A stretch of 64,000 nucleotides of DNA from Bacillota bacterium (GTDB lineage: Bacteria; Bacillota; Clostridia; Christensenellales; SZUA-584), in NCBI GenBank assembly GCA_023415915.1, contig JAEZIZ010000100.1, positions 1 to 64,000 on the forward strand. The letters run 5' to 3'. Both the position numbers and the translations under genes were made by a program. Under the pieces are notes generated by a model. The model was not told where the DNA came from. It was given only the letters and a program-made list of their open reading frames with translations, and ran no database searches. Of this stretch, positions 16,994 to 25,536 are shown one piece after another. The first letter of the stretch is position 1; each line of letters begins with the position of its first letter.

Positions 16994-17584
16994 TTATTCT
17001 ATATATTCCCTTACGCGAAACTTCGCGCCTATGCTCTCTGCTATCTTGCGGCTTTGCTCCACCTGCTCTGGGCCGATTACGTCCACCACGGTAAATATCG
17101 TCTCTATGCCCTGCTTTAAGCAGCCTTTGGCGAAGTCGAGTATATGGGCGTAAGCCTCCTCGCCGAAATTGCTGCGGCACAGCTGCTGATACCTTCCGGC
17201 GTCGGGGGCGTTAAGGCTTATGGATACGGTGTCTATAAGCCCTTTTAATTCCGGCGTTATATCGCGCCCGTTGTAAGCGCTGCCCTGTCCGTTCGTGTCG
17301 AGGCGCACAGCAGCCCCGCGGCTTTTTAAGTACTTCGCAACCTCAAGAAGCACGCCGAGCCTCATCGTAGGCTCGCCGTATCCGCAGAATACCGCCTTCT
17401 CTATCTCCGGCTCCGCTTCGAGCAAAGAAATGACGTCGCGGGCTTCCGGCTCCTCTTTTATCCAAAGATTATGGCCGCCCACGCCCGGATGGGCTACTCT
17501 TATGCAGAACGTGCATGCGTTCGTGCACCTGTTGGTAAGGTTTATATAAACCGCATTACCGTACTTGTATACGTATGTATCCAT
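16994..17584 (-). CDS. TatD-associated radical SAM protein
   Basis: This 196-residue protein has the radical SAM cluster motif C20, C24, C27 in NLTNRCTNACTFC, the glycine-rich GYGEPTMR loop and NAPDAGRY. It matches the short family known as 'TatD family-associated radical SAM' (TIGR04038), recognised by its size, start MDTYVYKYGNAVYINLTNRC and position. Its reaction is unknown. The start codon overlaps the tatD stop by one base (TAATG), so the two proteins are coupled in translation. The pairing suggests that the pair acts on one nucleic-acid- or metabolite-linked substrate, but that is inference. Confidence 0.88.
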   Translation of the reverse strand: MDTYVYKYGNAVYINLTNRCTNACTFCIRVAHPGVGGHNLWIKEEPEARDVISLLEAEPEIEKAVFCGYGEPTMRLGVLLEVAKYLKSRGAAVRLDTNGQGSAYNGRDITPELKGLIDTVSISLNAPDAGRYQQLCRSNFGEEAYAHILDFAKGCLKQGIETIFTVVDVIGPEQVEQSRKIAESIGAKFRVREYIE

Positions 17585-18348
17585 TAAATATTGTACAACC
17601 TTTTTACGTTATTGATGTTGGCCTCGCACATCTCTTCGAGCGTTATTCCCTTTATCGCAGCAAGCTTTGCAAGCACGTACTTTACGTTGACGGGGTTGTT
17701 CCTCGTGCCGCGCACCGGCTCGGGCGACATATAAGGGCAGTCCGTCTCCGCCATAAGCCTGTCAAGCGGCACTACGCCCGCAGCCTCCACAACTTTCCTT
17801 GAGTTGTTGAATGTCACGGAGCCGGTGAACGATATGCAAAGCCCCATGCCGAGTATTATCTCCGCAGTCTCCGCGCTGCCCGAAAAGCAGTGCATTACGC
17901 CGCGCAGCCCCGGATGCTGCCGGAGCATCGCCAGCGTGTCTTCCGTCGCTTCGCGCATGTGAATGATAACTGGAATGTCCATCTTCCGCGCAAGATCGAG
18001 CTGCTGCTCGAACACTTTGCGCTGCATCTCTTTGGGCGAAAAATCGTAGTGGTAGTCGAGGCCTATCTCGCCTATCGCTATTACCTTTTCCTTCTCGGCG
18101 AGCGCTTTTATATGTATCAGAAAATCGCTTGGAGCGTCCTTTGCCTCGTGCGGGTGCACGCCCGTCGCCGAGTAAATATAGTCCGTGCTCTCGGCGAGCG
18201 CCGCTGCCCTCTTGCTGTCCCTTACCGTCGTGCCGCATTCTATTATGCCCACGACACGAAGCTCGGGCAGCGTTTTTATAAGCGCCTGCCTGTCGATGTC
18301 GAATTTGCGGTCGAGCAGATGCGTATGCGTATCGAACAGCCTTATCAT
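17584..18348 (-). CDS. tatD: TatD-family metal-dependent hydrolase (DNase)
   Basis: This 254-residue amidohydrolase-fold protein shows the metal-ligand motifs in order: FDTHTHLLDRKFD, AIGEIGLDYHYDF, PVIIHMREATEDT, MHCFSGSAETAE and AETDCPYMSPEPVRG. Family members are 3'-5' exodeoxyribonucleases or related hydrolases with two divalent metals. The start ATG at 18348 follows a G-rich ribosome site. It lies 29 bases after metG and overlaps the radical SAM gene, an arrangement widespread in Gram-positives (metG-tatD). Confidence 0.94.
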   Translation of the reverse strand: MIRLFDTHTHLLDRKFDIDRQALIKTLPELRVVGIIECGTTVRDSKRAAALAESTDYIYSATGVHPHEAKDAPSDFLIHIKALAEKEKVIAIGEIGLDYHYDFSPKEMQRKVFEQQLDLARKMDIPVIIHMREATEDTLAMLRQHPGLRGVMHCFSGSAETAEIILGMGLCISFTGSVTFNNSRKVVEAAGVVPLDRLMAETDCPYMSPEPVRGTRNNPVNVKYVLAKLAAIKGITLEEMCEANINNVKRLYNI

Positions 18349-18377
18349 AACCCCTACCCCAAAAGCCTGTCGTATTG

Positions 18378-20366
18378 TTACATTACAGGTGTGCCGCTAT
18401 TTAGCTCCCCGTCCGTAGTCACCAGCCTTAATACTCCGTCCGCCTCCGCCGCAAGCAGCATGCCGCGAGACTCTATACCCTTGAGCTTAGCCGGCTTTAA
18501 GTTGGCCACTACAACTATCGTCTTGCCGACAAGCTCGTCGGGGCTGTACCACTGCCTTATGCCCGACACTATCTGTCGCGTTTCTCCGCCTATGTCGACT
18601 ACTATGCGTATCAGCTTGTCGGTGCCTTCGACGGCCTCGGCCTCCTTCACGACGCCCAGCCGCAGATCAATCTTGCGAAACTCTTCGTACGTTATCTCGT
18701 CAGCGGGTTTTATATCGTGTTTGTCCGCCTTTTTCTTCTCAGGCTCCGCTTTTGCCTCCTGTTTCGGCTCGCCTTTCTTCTGCTTTCTGAGCGTGCGGTT
18801 GTCCGCTATCTCCTCCAGCTCCTCGAGCTCCTTGTTTATATCAAGCCTCGGGAATATAGGCTCCGTCTGCTTAACTTTAAGCCCGGCTAGTCCCGTGCCA
18901 AACTGCTTTATGCTGTCCCAAGACGTTAAGTCCGTGTCCTCTATGCCCAACACATCCTGTATCTTTTTCACCGTGCCGGGAAGGAACGCCGTAAGCGCCA
19001 CCGATATTATGCGCAGGCCTTCCGCGAGATGCGCCATCACGCTCGCGAGCGTGTTCTTCTTCGCTTCGTCGCGCGCCAGCAGCCACGGCGTCGTGTTGTC
19101 TATGTATTTGTTGAGCGCGCTCACATAGCTCCATATGTCCATCAGCGCCTCGGGCAGCCTCAAGGAGTCCATGTGCTCCTCTATACTCTTATTAAGCGCC
19201 GCCCCCTGACGCTCTATCGCTTCGTCGAATTCGGTGGGCTCGTACTTACCCGGCACTATGCCGTCGAAGTATTTTACAATCATCGTAGCCGTACGCGAAA
19301 CGAGGTTGCCCAAATCGTTCGCCAAATCAAAGTTTATTCTGTTTAATAGCGCCTCGCTCGAATAAAGCCCGTCCGAACCGAACGGCACTTCGCGCAGCAG
19401 GAAATAGCGCACCGCGTCGACGCCGTATCTTGATACGAGCTTAACAGGGTCGACTACGTTGCCTTTTGACTTGCTCATCTTGCCGCCGTCCAGCATCAGC
19501 CAGCCGTGCCCGAACACCTGCTTGGGCAGCGGCAGCCCCAGCGCCATAAGCAGTATCGGCCATATTATCGTGTGGAAACGTACTATCTCCTTGCCCACCA
19601 GATGCACGTCCGCCGGCCAGAACTCACGGAACTTCGAGTCGTCGCCCGAGAGGTACCCCAGCGCCGATATGTAGTTCGACAGCGCGTCTATCCAGACGTA
19701 CACTACGTGCCCGGGGTCGAAAGTAACGGGTATGCCCCACTTGAAAGACGTGCGCGACACGCAAAGGTCCTCGAGCCCCGGCAGCAGGAAGTTGTTAAGC
19801 ATCTCGTTCTTGCGCGAAGGAGGCTGTATGAACTCGTCGTGTGTGTTTATGTATTCTATCAGCCTGTCGGCGTATTTTGAAAGCCGGAAGAAATAGCTTT
19901 CTTCCTTTGTAAGCTCCACGTCTCTGCCACAGTCGGGACACTTGCCGTCCTTTAACTGCCGCTCCAGCCAGAACGCCTCGCACGGCGTACAGTACCAGCC
20001 TTCGTACTCGCTCTTGTATATGTCGCCCTGGTCGTAGAGCTGCTTGAATATCTTCTGCACCGTCTCCACGTGCCGCGGTTCCGTAGTGCGTATGAAGTCG
20101 TCGTTCGTTATGCCCAGCAGCTGCCACAGCTCTTTTATCGTCGCGACTATGCCGTCCACGTACTCGATAGGCGTCTTGCCCGCCGCTTTGGCGACGCGCT
20201 CTATCTTCTGCCCGTGCTCGTCCGTGCCCGTCAAGAACATAACGTCGTAGCCCGTCTGACGCTTGAAGCGCGCGAGAGCGTCCGCCGCGACGGTAGTGTA
20301 CGAATGCCCTATGTGCAGCTTGTCGCTCGGGTAATATATAGGCGTGGTAATATAATACTTCTTCAT
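18378..20366 (-). CDS. metG: Methionyl-tRNA synthetase
   Basis: This 662-residue enzyme charges tRNA-Met. It has the class I signature LHIGH near the N-terminus, a zinc knuckle (CTPC ... CPDC) at about 125-150, a GKMSKSKGN loop and a C-terminal tRNA-binding OB domain (about 555-662, EFRKIDLRLGVVKEAE), joined by a Lys/Glu-rich linker. The ATG at 20366 follows AGGAG and gives the canonical start MKKYYITTPIYYPSDK; the reading frame stays open for 113 codons upstream through repeat DNA, but this is not family-like. No T-box leader was found upstream. Confidence 0.97.
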   Translation of the reverse strand: MKKYYITTPIYYPSDKLHIGHSYTTVAADALARFKRQTGYDVMFLTGTDEHGQKIERVAKAAGKTPIEYVDGIVATIKELWQLLGITNDDFIRTTEPRHVETVQKIFKQLYDQGDIYKSEYEGWYCTPCEAFWLERQLKDGKCPDCGRDVELTKEESYFFRLSKYADRLIEYINTHDEFIQPPSRKNEMLNNFLLPGLEDLCVSRTSFKWGIPVTFDPGHVVYVWIDALSNYISALGYLSGDDSKFREFWPADVHLVGKEIVRFHTIIWPILLMALGLPLPKQVFGHGWLMLDGGKMSKSKGNVVDPVKLVSRYGVDAVRYFLLREVPFGSDGLYSSEALLNRINFDLANDLGNLVSRTATMIVKYFDGIVPGKYEPTEFDEAIERQGAALNKSIEEHMDSLRLPEALMDIWSYVSALNKYIDNTTPWLLARDEAKKNTLASVMAHLAEGLRIISVALTAFLPGTVKKIQDVLGIEDTDLTSWDSIKQFGTGLAGLKVKQTEPIFPRLDINKELEELEEIADNRTLRKQKKGEPKQEAKAEPEKKKADKHDIKPADEITYEEFRKIDLRLGVVKEAEAVEGTDKLIRIVVDIGGETRQIVSGIRQWYSPDELVGKTIVVVANLKPAKLKGIESRGMLLAAEADGVLRLVTTDGELNSGTPVM

Positions 20367-20380
20367 CGAATGTCTCCTCT

Positions 20381-20416
20381 GCCCCAAAAAGCCTTGGCTT
20401 TTCGGGGACCACGGTG
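20381..20416 (+). repeat. Family A palindromic repeat in the metG leader
   Basis: GCCCCAAAAAGCC ... GGCTTTTCGGGGACC lies just upstream of the metG ribosome site. Confidence 0.75.
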
Positions 20417-20503
20417 CCTTAAAACTTTTAGTATAAGAATAGTTTTGAGGTGAGGTTTTGTCAAGGAAAACTCCGCAGTCAAACTGCATTTGCCTGCGGT
20501 CTT

Positions 20504-20538
20504 GCCCCGCCCGTGCCTTCAGGCACGGGCGGCGGGGC
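20504..20538. repeat. GC-rich hairpin upstream of metG
   Basis: GCCCCGCCCGTGCCT and AGGCACGGGCGGCGGGGC form a near-perfect stem of about 15 bp with a two-base centre. It may be part of a dispersed repeat. Confidence 0.65.
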
Positions 20539-20574
20539 GCTTGTGTAGTGGCTAAATACATCTTAAGTTTGCCT

Positions 20575-20700
20575 TTCCCCGGCAAAGCCGGTTGAAAGGC
20601 ATGAAAAGAAAGGCAAGGAAATAAAATCGTGCTTCGCACTATCGAGGGCGCTGCCCTCGAGCTCCCGTTTCTTTTCTTGAAAAAAAGAAACAAAAGACAT
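20575..20700. repeat. Composite dispersed repeat between metG and the PIN-domain gene
   Basis: It contains nested palindromes: CCCCGGCAAAGCCGG, GAGGGCGCTGCCCTC and TTTCTTTTCTTGAAAAAAAGAAA. The GGGCGCTGCCCTC part resembles the GGGCAGCGCCC stem at 28710-28745, suggesting a related family. No gene is supported in 20367-20740. Confidence 0.6.
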
Positions 20701-20740
20701 GGCATGGCCTTTATAAACTTTAATAACTAAAAGCTATTAA

Positions 20741-21790
20741 CTAAAATGGCATTTGTTCTTCATCGAAAGGTACCCTATATTGAACATTAAGTATTCCACA
20801 AACAGCATTTAAAAATGGTGTCATAAACCCAATATGTTTCGTTTTTATTGTTTTGTATAATTCTGAAACTGCATGAACGTTCTCAATTGGAACTTTGTAG
20901 CTATCTTGAATCAAGAAATCCGGACCCCAAATAGTGCTAGGCCATAAACTTGATTCGAGTATATGGTCTGAAATTGTTTTATCCATATTTTCAAGAGCGT
21001 TTTGCACCTTATCATTCTGGAAATATGTATTTGAAATAAATGTAAACTGGTCCCCATGATAATCAACTTCAATACTGCAAATGTTTTCAATCACTGTTGA
21101 GATTTGTTTTCTTAGTTCAGATAATTCTAAACTTGAAATATCATTTGTGGATGTCTCTTCATTTAATTCTAAGACTGTCTTTTCTTCGTCTGCTATTAAT
21201 TCAGAATAATAATCATTATCTTTAATAATAATGGTCGTCCCTGTTTTTGACAGAAATTCAGTTTGTAAAACATCAATGTAATTAATGAATCCTTTGTCTC
21301 TGGTTACAAAAGTAATATTATTATAACCTTTATTATGTTTAAAATAATCCAACAAGGAAATCCACAAAAGAGTATCTTTAAAGCCTTTATCACTTGCCTT
21401 ATCCGCATCTACAAATGGAGGCGCTTTCATAAAAACTCTATCCATAACTTCTTTCAGAACATTTTCACTGGGATTAAAAGGTATGATCTTATTACCGAAT
21501 TGTTTTACGTAGCCTTCACTTGTATATTTTTTATCGGCTTCGAATTTTTCTTCAAATGTCTTTTTTAATCTAATAGTCACATATTTCGAATATTGTTCTT
21601 TAAGTTCTTCAATTCTTTCATAAGCCTTTTTTAGCTCTAAATATTTTTGAGATAATCTTTCGCTTATAGATATTTGCGTCACATAAACATCAAAAAACGA
21701 AGATAGTTTTTCTACAACATTCCGAAGATCTTTCTTATGCTCAATTATGAAATTTGTATCTAGTACAATTGCTTTTTTCTCATCATTCAT
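20741..21790 (-). CDS. AT-rich PIN-domain (DUF4935-like) protein
   Basis: This 349-residue protein starts MNDEKKAIVLDTNFIIEH, with the first PIN aspartate at D11. Further acidic positions lie in KGFKDTLLWISLLD and TFVTRDKGFINY, giving the metal-binding set of PIN-like ribonucleases; the size and layout fit the DUF4935 group. An acidic region (about 205-230) and a C-terminal part of unknown fold follow. Base composition is far more AT-rich than the neighbours and codon use differs, so it was probably acquired. No antitoxin gene of the VapB kind is adjacent, and the length exceeds VapC toxins. It may be a solitary defence or RNA-processing gene. Confidence 0.75.
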   Translation of the reverse strand: MNDEKKAIVLDTNFIIEHKKDLRNVVEKLSSFFDVYVTQISISERLSQKYLELKKAYERIEELKEQYSKYVTIRLKKTFEEKFEADKKYTSEGYVKQFGNKIIPFNPSENVLKEVMDRVFMKAPPFVDADKASDKGFKDTLLWISLLDYFKHNKGYNNITFVTRDKGFINYIDVLQTEFLSKTGTTIIIKDNDYYSELIADEEKTVLELNEETSTNDISSLELSELRKQISTVIENICSIEVDYHGDQFTFISNTYFQNDKVQNALENMDKTISDHILESSLWPSTIWGPDFLIQDSYKVPIENVHAVSELYKTIKTKHIGFMTPFLNAVCGILNVQYRVPFDEEQMPF

Positions 21791-21960
21791 ACTATTAACC
21801 TCATAATATTATCTACTTCGCCAATTCTCTCCAAATCCCTTGAAAATACTGCAAAATGAGCACAAAAAATGCCTCCACAGGGAGGCGTCAGCGGAGCGTT
21901 GGAAGGGTATCATGCAATTGCTAAAGCGTAAGCCTGCAAAGAATCCAATTTGCGTTAACT

Positions 21961-21992
21961 TACATGGGATCCTTCGCAAGCTCAGGATGACA
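21961..21992 (+). repeat. Family B half-element
   Basis: TACATGGGATCCTTCGCAAG followed by CTCAGGATGACA resembles the arms of the inverted repeat at 2506-2615 and the half copy at 36891-36920. Confidence 0.6.
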
Positions 21993-22041
21993 GCAAAAAG
22001 GAAGATCTTTATGAGTTAACTTCCGTCTATATCATACAGGG

Positions 22042-22563
22042 CTATATATACCTTCTCACACTTTTCATATACTCACTGTATTCGTCCCCGAACTTAACTA
22101 GGCACCACCGCTCCTCCGATAGTATCAGAAAATGCGTCGACATCTGAAAAACAGCGATTAATGCGAGCAGTATAAGCGATTCCGTCATTATGGCGCATCC
22201 CAGGAAGTATATGAAATACGCGACATACATCGGGTTGCGCGAAAACCTGTACAGCACCGCGGTGTTAAGCCCGCTCTTCGCCGGTTTTGCGTAGTTTATT
22301 ATAGACGCGATATACAGCGCCGCCCCTATGATGTACACGGCAAGGCCGGTAAAGAACCATACCGAATCCGCCGCAACGGTAAGGAAACACATGTAAACTA
22401 TAGCCCCCAGCCCGGTTATTTGATACACCCAGTAGGCCGCCTTTTCGCCGCCGCCCGCGGCAGGTGCGAAATGCGCCGCGCGCATCAGAGCCTCGCGGCC
22501 GAGCAGCGCCAGCAGCCCGTACCGAATAAGTATTAACGGTATTACCAGAAATCCAGCATTCAT
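22042..22563 (-). CDS. Isoprenylcysteine/phospholipid methyltransferase-like membrane protein
   Basis: This 173-residue integral membrane protein has about five helices and the C-terminal signature YRFSRNPMYVAYFIYFLGCAI, later EERWCLVKFGDEYSEYMKSVRRYI. This pattern (RNPxY ... EE ... YxxY) is that of the ICMT/PEMT-like methyltransferase superfamily, whose bacterial members are mostly uncharacterised. The SAM site is formed by the last two helices and the amphipathic tail. It is a single minus-strand gene with a weak AAGGA ribosome site and repeat DNA immediately upstream. The substrate is unknown. Confidence 0.82.
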   Translation of the reverse strand: MNAGFLVIPLILIRYGLLALLGREALMRAAHFAPAAGGGEKAAYWVYQITGLGAIVYMCFLTVAADSVWFFTGLAVYIIGAALYIASIINYAKPAKSGLNTAVLYRFSRNPMYVAYFIYFLGCAIMTESLILLALIAVFQMSTHFLILSEERWCLVKFGDEYSEYMKSVRRYI

Positions 22564-22570
22564 TCCTTTT

Positions 22571-22712
22571 TATTACCCTCCAAAAAGTCTCACTGCTTTT
22601 TGGAGATCCCGATATTTACACCCCATCAAGCCTCGCGGTTTGCTGGAGCCCCCGTATAAATGGCTCCCTCAGACGAGGGGGCTGCCGCCGTACCGGCGGC
22701 TGGGGGAGGAAA
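22571..22712 (+). repeat. Two family A repeats and a C-like repeat
   Basis: Copy at 22577-22612 has CCTCCAAAAAG ... CTTTTTGGAG. Copy at 22621-22657 has CCCCATCAAGCC ... GGAGCCCCCGTATAA. A third unit at 22664-22712 (GGCTCCCTCAGACGAGGGGG, then CCGCCGTACCGGCGG) is another intergenic repeat type. An open frame of 73 codons crosses these repeats (22640-22861), but nothing supports it as a gene. Confidence 0.75.
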
Positions 22713-22857
22713 TCAGTTATTCTATGTTATTTAAGATACGCTTGCGTAATCTACTTGATTATGACTCCCATACTGTAGCTGAAGACTATAATAAACGTCT
22801 CCGCACATTGGCAGTCAGCCGCAGCAGCAAATATGCCGCCATACTCCGGCAAAAATC

Positions 22858-23499
22858 TTAAATATACTTGCTCGCTTCTTTAACGCTTAAAGGTGCAAGC
22901 TCGTGCGACTTAATGAACGCTCTTACCCATTCAGGGTCAGTCTTCGAATATTCGCGCAGCGCCCAGCCTATTGCCTTGTTTATGAAGAACTCTTTCGAGC
23001 CGAGGTTCTTCTCTATCGCCTCCGCCAAAAATGCGGTGTCAGTATCCTTCTTAAGGTGCAGCTGGAATATTATCGACATGCGGCGAAGCCACATATTATC
23101 GCTCGTCATCCAGGTCTTAAGCTCCTGCTTTATCTGCGGGTATTTTGTGGACATCAGCCCCAGCGGTATGTTGAAATTATCGACGGTATCCCACCATGAG
23201 TTACTTGTTATGAGCCATTCTATGCGCCCTAAGTCCTCCGGCGTTAGGCTGTCCTTTATCTGCAGCACGTAACTTATCGCGAGGTAATGGAACTCCCGCT
23301 CCGGCTTTGCATAGCACTGCTCCACGAACGCCCAGTCGACGCCCTGCTCTTTCTTCTTTTGCTTCAAAAACTCCCGTGTAAGCCGCTCCCTCTCGGGCTT
23401 CTGTATCCCTAAGAACTTAAACTGGCCCTTTAAATATGCGGACATGCCCGCGGCTTTTTCGGGGTTCGCGTTCGCTTTAAGCGTTTCAAATATATCCAT
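22858..23499 (-). CDS. AlkD-like DNA alkylation repair protein
   Basis: This 213-residue all-helical protein belongs to the AlkD/ALR family of HEAT-like DNA glycosylases that excise N3- and N7-alkylpurines. Diagnostic stretches are QFKFLGIQKPERERL, TSNSWWDTVDNFNIP (the Trp and the catalytic Asp of the AlkD active site), SDNMWLRRMSIIFQL and FINKAIGWALREYSK. The start ATG at 23499 is preferred for its GAGG site and the DIFETLK start; four extra codons upstream are unlikely. It is a single gene. Glycosylase function is inferred from the family. Confidence 0.9.
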   Translation of the reverse strand: MDIFETLKANANPEKAAGMSAYLKGQFKFLGIQKPERERLTREFLKQKKKEQGVDWAFVEQCYAKPEREFHYLAISYVLQIKDSLTPEDLGRIEWLITSNSWWDTVDNFNIPLGLMSTKYPQIKQELKTWMTSDNMWLRRMSIIFQLHLKKDTDTAFLAEAIEKNLGSKEFFINKAIGWALREYSKTDPEWVRAFIKSHELAPLSVKEASKYI

Positions 23500-23560
23500 G
23501 GATAACCTCAAAACAAATTACTTATTCTGTCGATTATAAAACTCAATATCTGTCGCGGCA

Positions 23561-23929
23561 TTACTTCTTTTTCGCGTACAGATTCTCCTTCGCCCTTATC
23601 GCCGTTACTCTGAATATTATCTCTTTGGGCAGAGGCTTGTCCAAAGGAAGCTGTACGGCGCCTTTCGACGTTTTATATTCCGCCGTCTCTTTTAAAAAAG
23701 CTTCCACACCGCTGGCGCCCGGGTAAAACCCTATGTGGTTCTTATGCGCCGCGAAATGCACGAGATTGCCGTCAAGATAAAACGTGGGCATGCCCCAGCT
23801 TATCTTCTCCTGCGCGTCAGGCGCTGCGCTCTTTATTACGGCCCGCAGTTCCTCAAGTTTCTGCCGGACATCCGGAGGGTAAAGCCCGATATATTCATCT
23901 ATCGTTGAGTACCGTATTTCTTTTTCCAT
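23561..23929 (-). CDS. DUF1801/YdhG-like protein
   Basis: This 122-residue protein has the DUF1801 pattern: TIDEYIGLYPPDVRQKLEELRAVI, the central SWGMPTFYLDGNLVHFAAHKNHIGFYPG and the terminal PKEIIFRVTAIRAKEN. The fold is the YdhG/frataxin-like type, and Bacillus YdhG is annotated as an iron chaperone, but the biochemical role of most members is unproven. The length is complete and the ATG at 23929 is preceded by an AAGG-type site. It follows no obvious operon partner; the AlkD-like gene is 61 bases downstream on the same strand and may be cotranscribed. Confidence 0.88.
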   Translation of the reverse strand: MEKEIRYSTIDEYIGLYPPDVRQKLEELRAVIKSAAPDAQEKISWGMPTFYLDGNLVHFAAHKNHIGFYPGASGVEAFLKETAEYKTSKGAVQLPLDKPLPKEIIFRVTAIRAKENLYAKKK

Positions 23930-24008
23930 AGCCGCACCTTTTTTACTTAGTGATTTTTTATTATATCATATGCTTGTACAAAAATATCGCATTATTAACA
24001 GCCGCGGG

Positions 24009-24539
24009 TCACCCAAACAGCAGTTTGCATACAATGACGCTGGATATCAGCCCCGATGCTTCGGCTATCAGCGACGCGGGCACAACGTACCGCGTCTTTT
24101 TTATGCCTACGCTGCCGAAATAGAGCGCGGTAGTGTAAAACAGCGTCTCGGACGAACCCATATGCGTACTCGCCATACGGCCTATAAAGCTGTCCGGGCC
24201 GTAGCGCTGCAGTATGTCGGTTAATAGCCCTATGCCTGCGCTGCCCGAAAACGGCCTCATAAGCGCTAGCGGCAGTATCTCGGGCGGTATGCCAATCGGT
24301 GAGAGCACGGGCGCGAGCGCTTTTTTTATATAGTCGATGCAGCCCGACGCCGTAAATATGTTGATAGCGAATATGAAGCCCACTACAAAGGGCAGTATGC
24401 GCACTACGGTCTCAAGGCCCTGCTTCGCGCCTTCGACGAACTTGTCGTACACCGCAACTTTCTTTATTATGCCGTATATCACTATGCCCGCTATAAACAC
24501 CGGCACGAACGCCGCCGATATGTACGTTACCGCCTGCAC
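24009..24539 (-). CDS. spmB: Spore maturation protein B
   Basis: This 176-residue membrane protein of the nucleoside-recognition/SpmB family has the GYxxxGIPPEILPLALMRPFSGSA and MASTHMGSSETLFYTTALYFGSVGIKKTRY motifs. With SpmA it supports dehydration of the spore core (known from Bacillus). I place the start at the GTG at 24539, behind GGGGGGAAG inside the 3' end of spmA, because that gives the normal family start; the frame is open for 60 more codons upstream, in the shadow of spmA. The two genes overlap by 13 bases. Confidence 0.93.
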   Translation of the reverse strand: MQAVTYISAAFVPVFIAGIVIYGIIKKVAVYDKFVEGAKQGLETVVRILPFVVGFIFAINIFTASGCIDYIKKALAPVLSPIGIPPEILPLALMRPFSGSAGIGLLTDILQRYGPDSFIGRMASTHMGSSETLFYTTALYFGSVGIKKTRYVVPASLIAEASGLISSVIVCKLLFG

Positions 24540-25111
24540 TTGCTTCCCCCCTGCATTATCTTTCCCGCTATTACCGCCACCGCCGCCGATACGAAGGTTA
24601 CTATCAGCGCCGAAAGCACTATCTCCGCGGGCGCTTCCGAACCCGCCGCGCTGCGCAGCGCTATTACTGTAAGCGGCAGTATCTGCACCGACGACGCGTT
24701 GACAATTAAGAACATGCACATTGGGTCAGAAGCCCTCTGTTTGTCGGGATTGAGCTTCTGAAGCTCTTTCATGGCCTTAAGGCCGAACGGCGTCGCCGCG
24801 TTGCCCATGCCCAGCATATTAGCAACAATGTTGAGCGTTATATATCCGCTGGCCGGGCCGTCGGGCAAACCTGGGAACAGCAGCCTTATTACCCGCCTCA
24901 TCTTTTTCGCGAGCGCCTTAACGAGCCCCGCCTCGTTTGCTATGTTAAGTACTCCGAGCCACAGCGCGTACGCTCCAATAAGGCTTACGCACAGCAGCGC
25001 CGCGTCTTTCGCTCCGTTTATCGCCGCCTCGGATACCGCCTGCGCGTTGCCCGTCAAAAGTCCGACCGCGGCGCCTATGACAATAAGGGCTGCCCAGATA
25101 TAATTAACCAT
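24527..25111 (-). CDS. spmA: Spore maturation protein A
   Basis: This 194-residue membrane protein has a nucleoside-recognition Gate domain with GYITLNIVANMLGMGNAATPFGLKAMKELQKLN and FLIVNASSVQILPLTVIALR. The asparagine-rich motif MLGMGNAATP is the SpmA hallmark. Together with spmB it forms a two-gene operon, translationally coupled. Its presence is the clearest evidence that this organism forms spores. The ATG at 25111 has an AGGAAA-type ribosome site. Confidence 0.94.
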   Translation of the reverse strand: MVNYIWAALIVIGAAVGLLTGNAQAVSEAAINGAKDAALLCVSLIGAYALWLGVLNIANEAGLVKALAKKMRRVIRLLFPGLPDGPASGYITLNIVANMLGMGNAATPFGLKAMKELQKLNPDKQRASDPMCMFLIVNASSVQILPLTVIALRSAAGSEAPAEIVLSALIVTFVSAAVAVIAGKIMQGGSKCRR

Positions 25112-25211
25112 TTTTCCTCCCGATAGACCTGTTGCTAATTTATATTCAATTGTGATATATTCTTATACAAATGAATTTTTATTGTTTTTTCCTTTTTCGG
25201 TCAATTAAATG

Positions 25212-25240
25212 TTGACAAAATACATGTATATTTGTTATAT
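25212..25240 (+). promoter_or_regulatory. Promoter of the AbrB-like regulator
   Basis: TTGACA (25212-25217) and TTATAT (25235-25240) are 17 bases apart in a very AT-rich stretch. Confidence 0.7.
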
Positions 25241-25294
25241 TTTGATATAGATAGGTAAATACCAATAATTTTGTTTTTTGGGGAGATGAAAAGT

Positions 25295-25534
25295 ATGAAA
25301 TCAACAGGTATTGTAAGGAAAGTCGATTCGCTGGGACGTATAGTTCTTCCTATCGAGTTGAGAAGAGTCATGGGCATCGATATCAAGGATCCTATCGAGA
25401 TATTCGTTGACGACAGTCATATAGTCCTCGGCAAATATCAGCCCGCGTGTATTTTTTGTGACAGCGTTGTAGGGGTTTCGGAATATAAAGGCGCTAAGGT
25501 ATGTGCCGAGTGTTTCGCTAAACTGAAAAAATAA
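25295..25534 (+). CDS. AbrB/SpoVT-family transition-state regulator with Cys tail
   Basis: This 79-residue protein starts MKSTGIVRKVDSLGRIVLPI and has the swapped-hairpin AbrB DNA-binding fold (RIVLPIELRRVMGI, then a PIEIFVDD strand and a VLGKYQP end). The C-terminal 30 residues have CIFC and CAEC, likely a small zinc ribbon, as in many clostridial AbrB relatives. The ATG at 25295 is chosen because GGGGAG at 25280-25285 lies 9 bases upstream; two earlier in-frame starts are too close to, or before, that site. It probably regulates stationary-phase or sporulation genes. It ends two bases from the convergent rsmI gene. Confidence 0.9.
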   Translation: MKSTGIVRKVDSLGRIVLPIELRRVMGIDIKDPIEIFVDDSHIVLGKYQPACIFCDSVVGVSEYKGAKVCAECFAKLKK

Positions 25535-25536
25535 CG

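Noticed and set aside
20381..20600. T-box leader in front of metG
   Set aside because: No T-box consensus or specifier structure could be found; the region is made of repeats.
20367..20705. A 113-codon N-terminal extension of MetG
   Set aside because: It runs through repeats, while the ATG at 20366 with its ribosome site gives the canonical MetG start.
22640..22861. A 73-codon open frame on the plus strand
   Set aside because: It starts inside repeat DNA, has no ribosome site, no recognisable domain and its end overlaps the AlkD-like gene.
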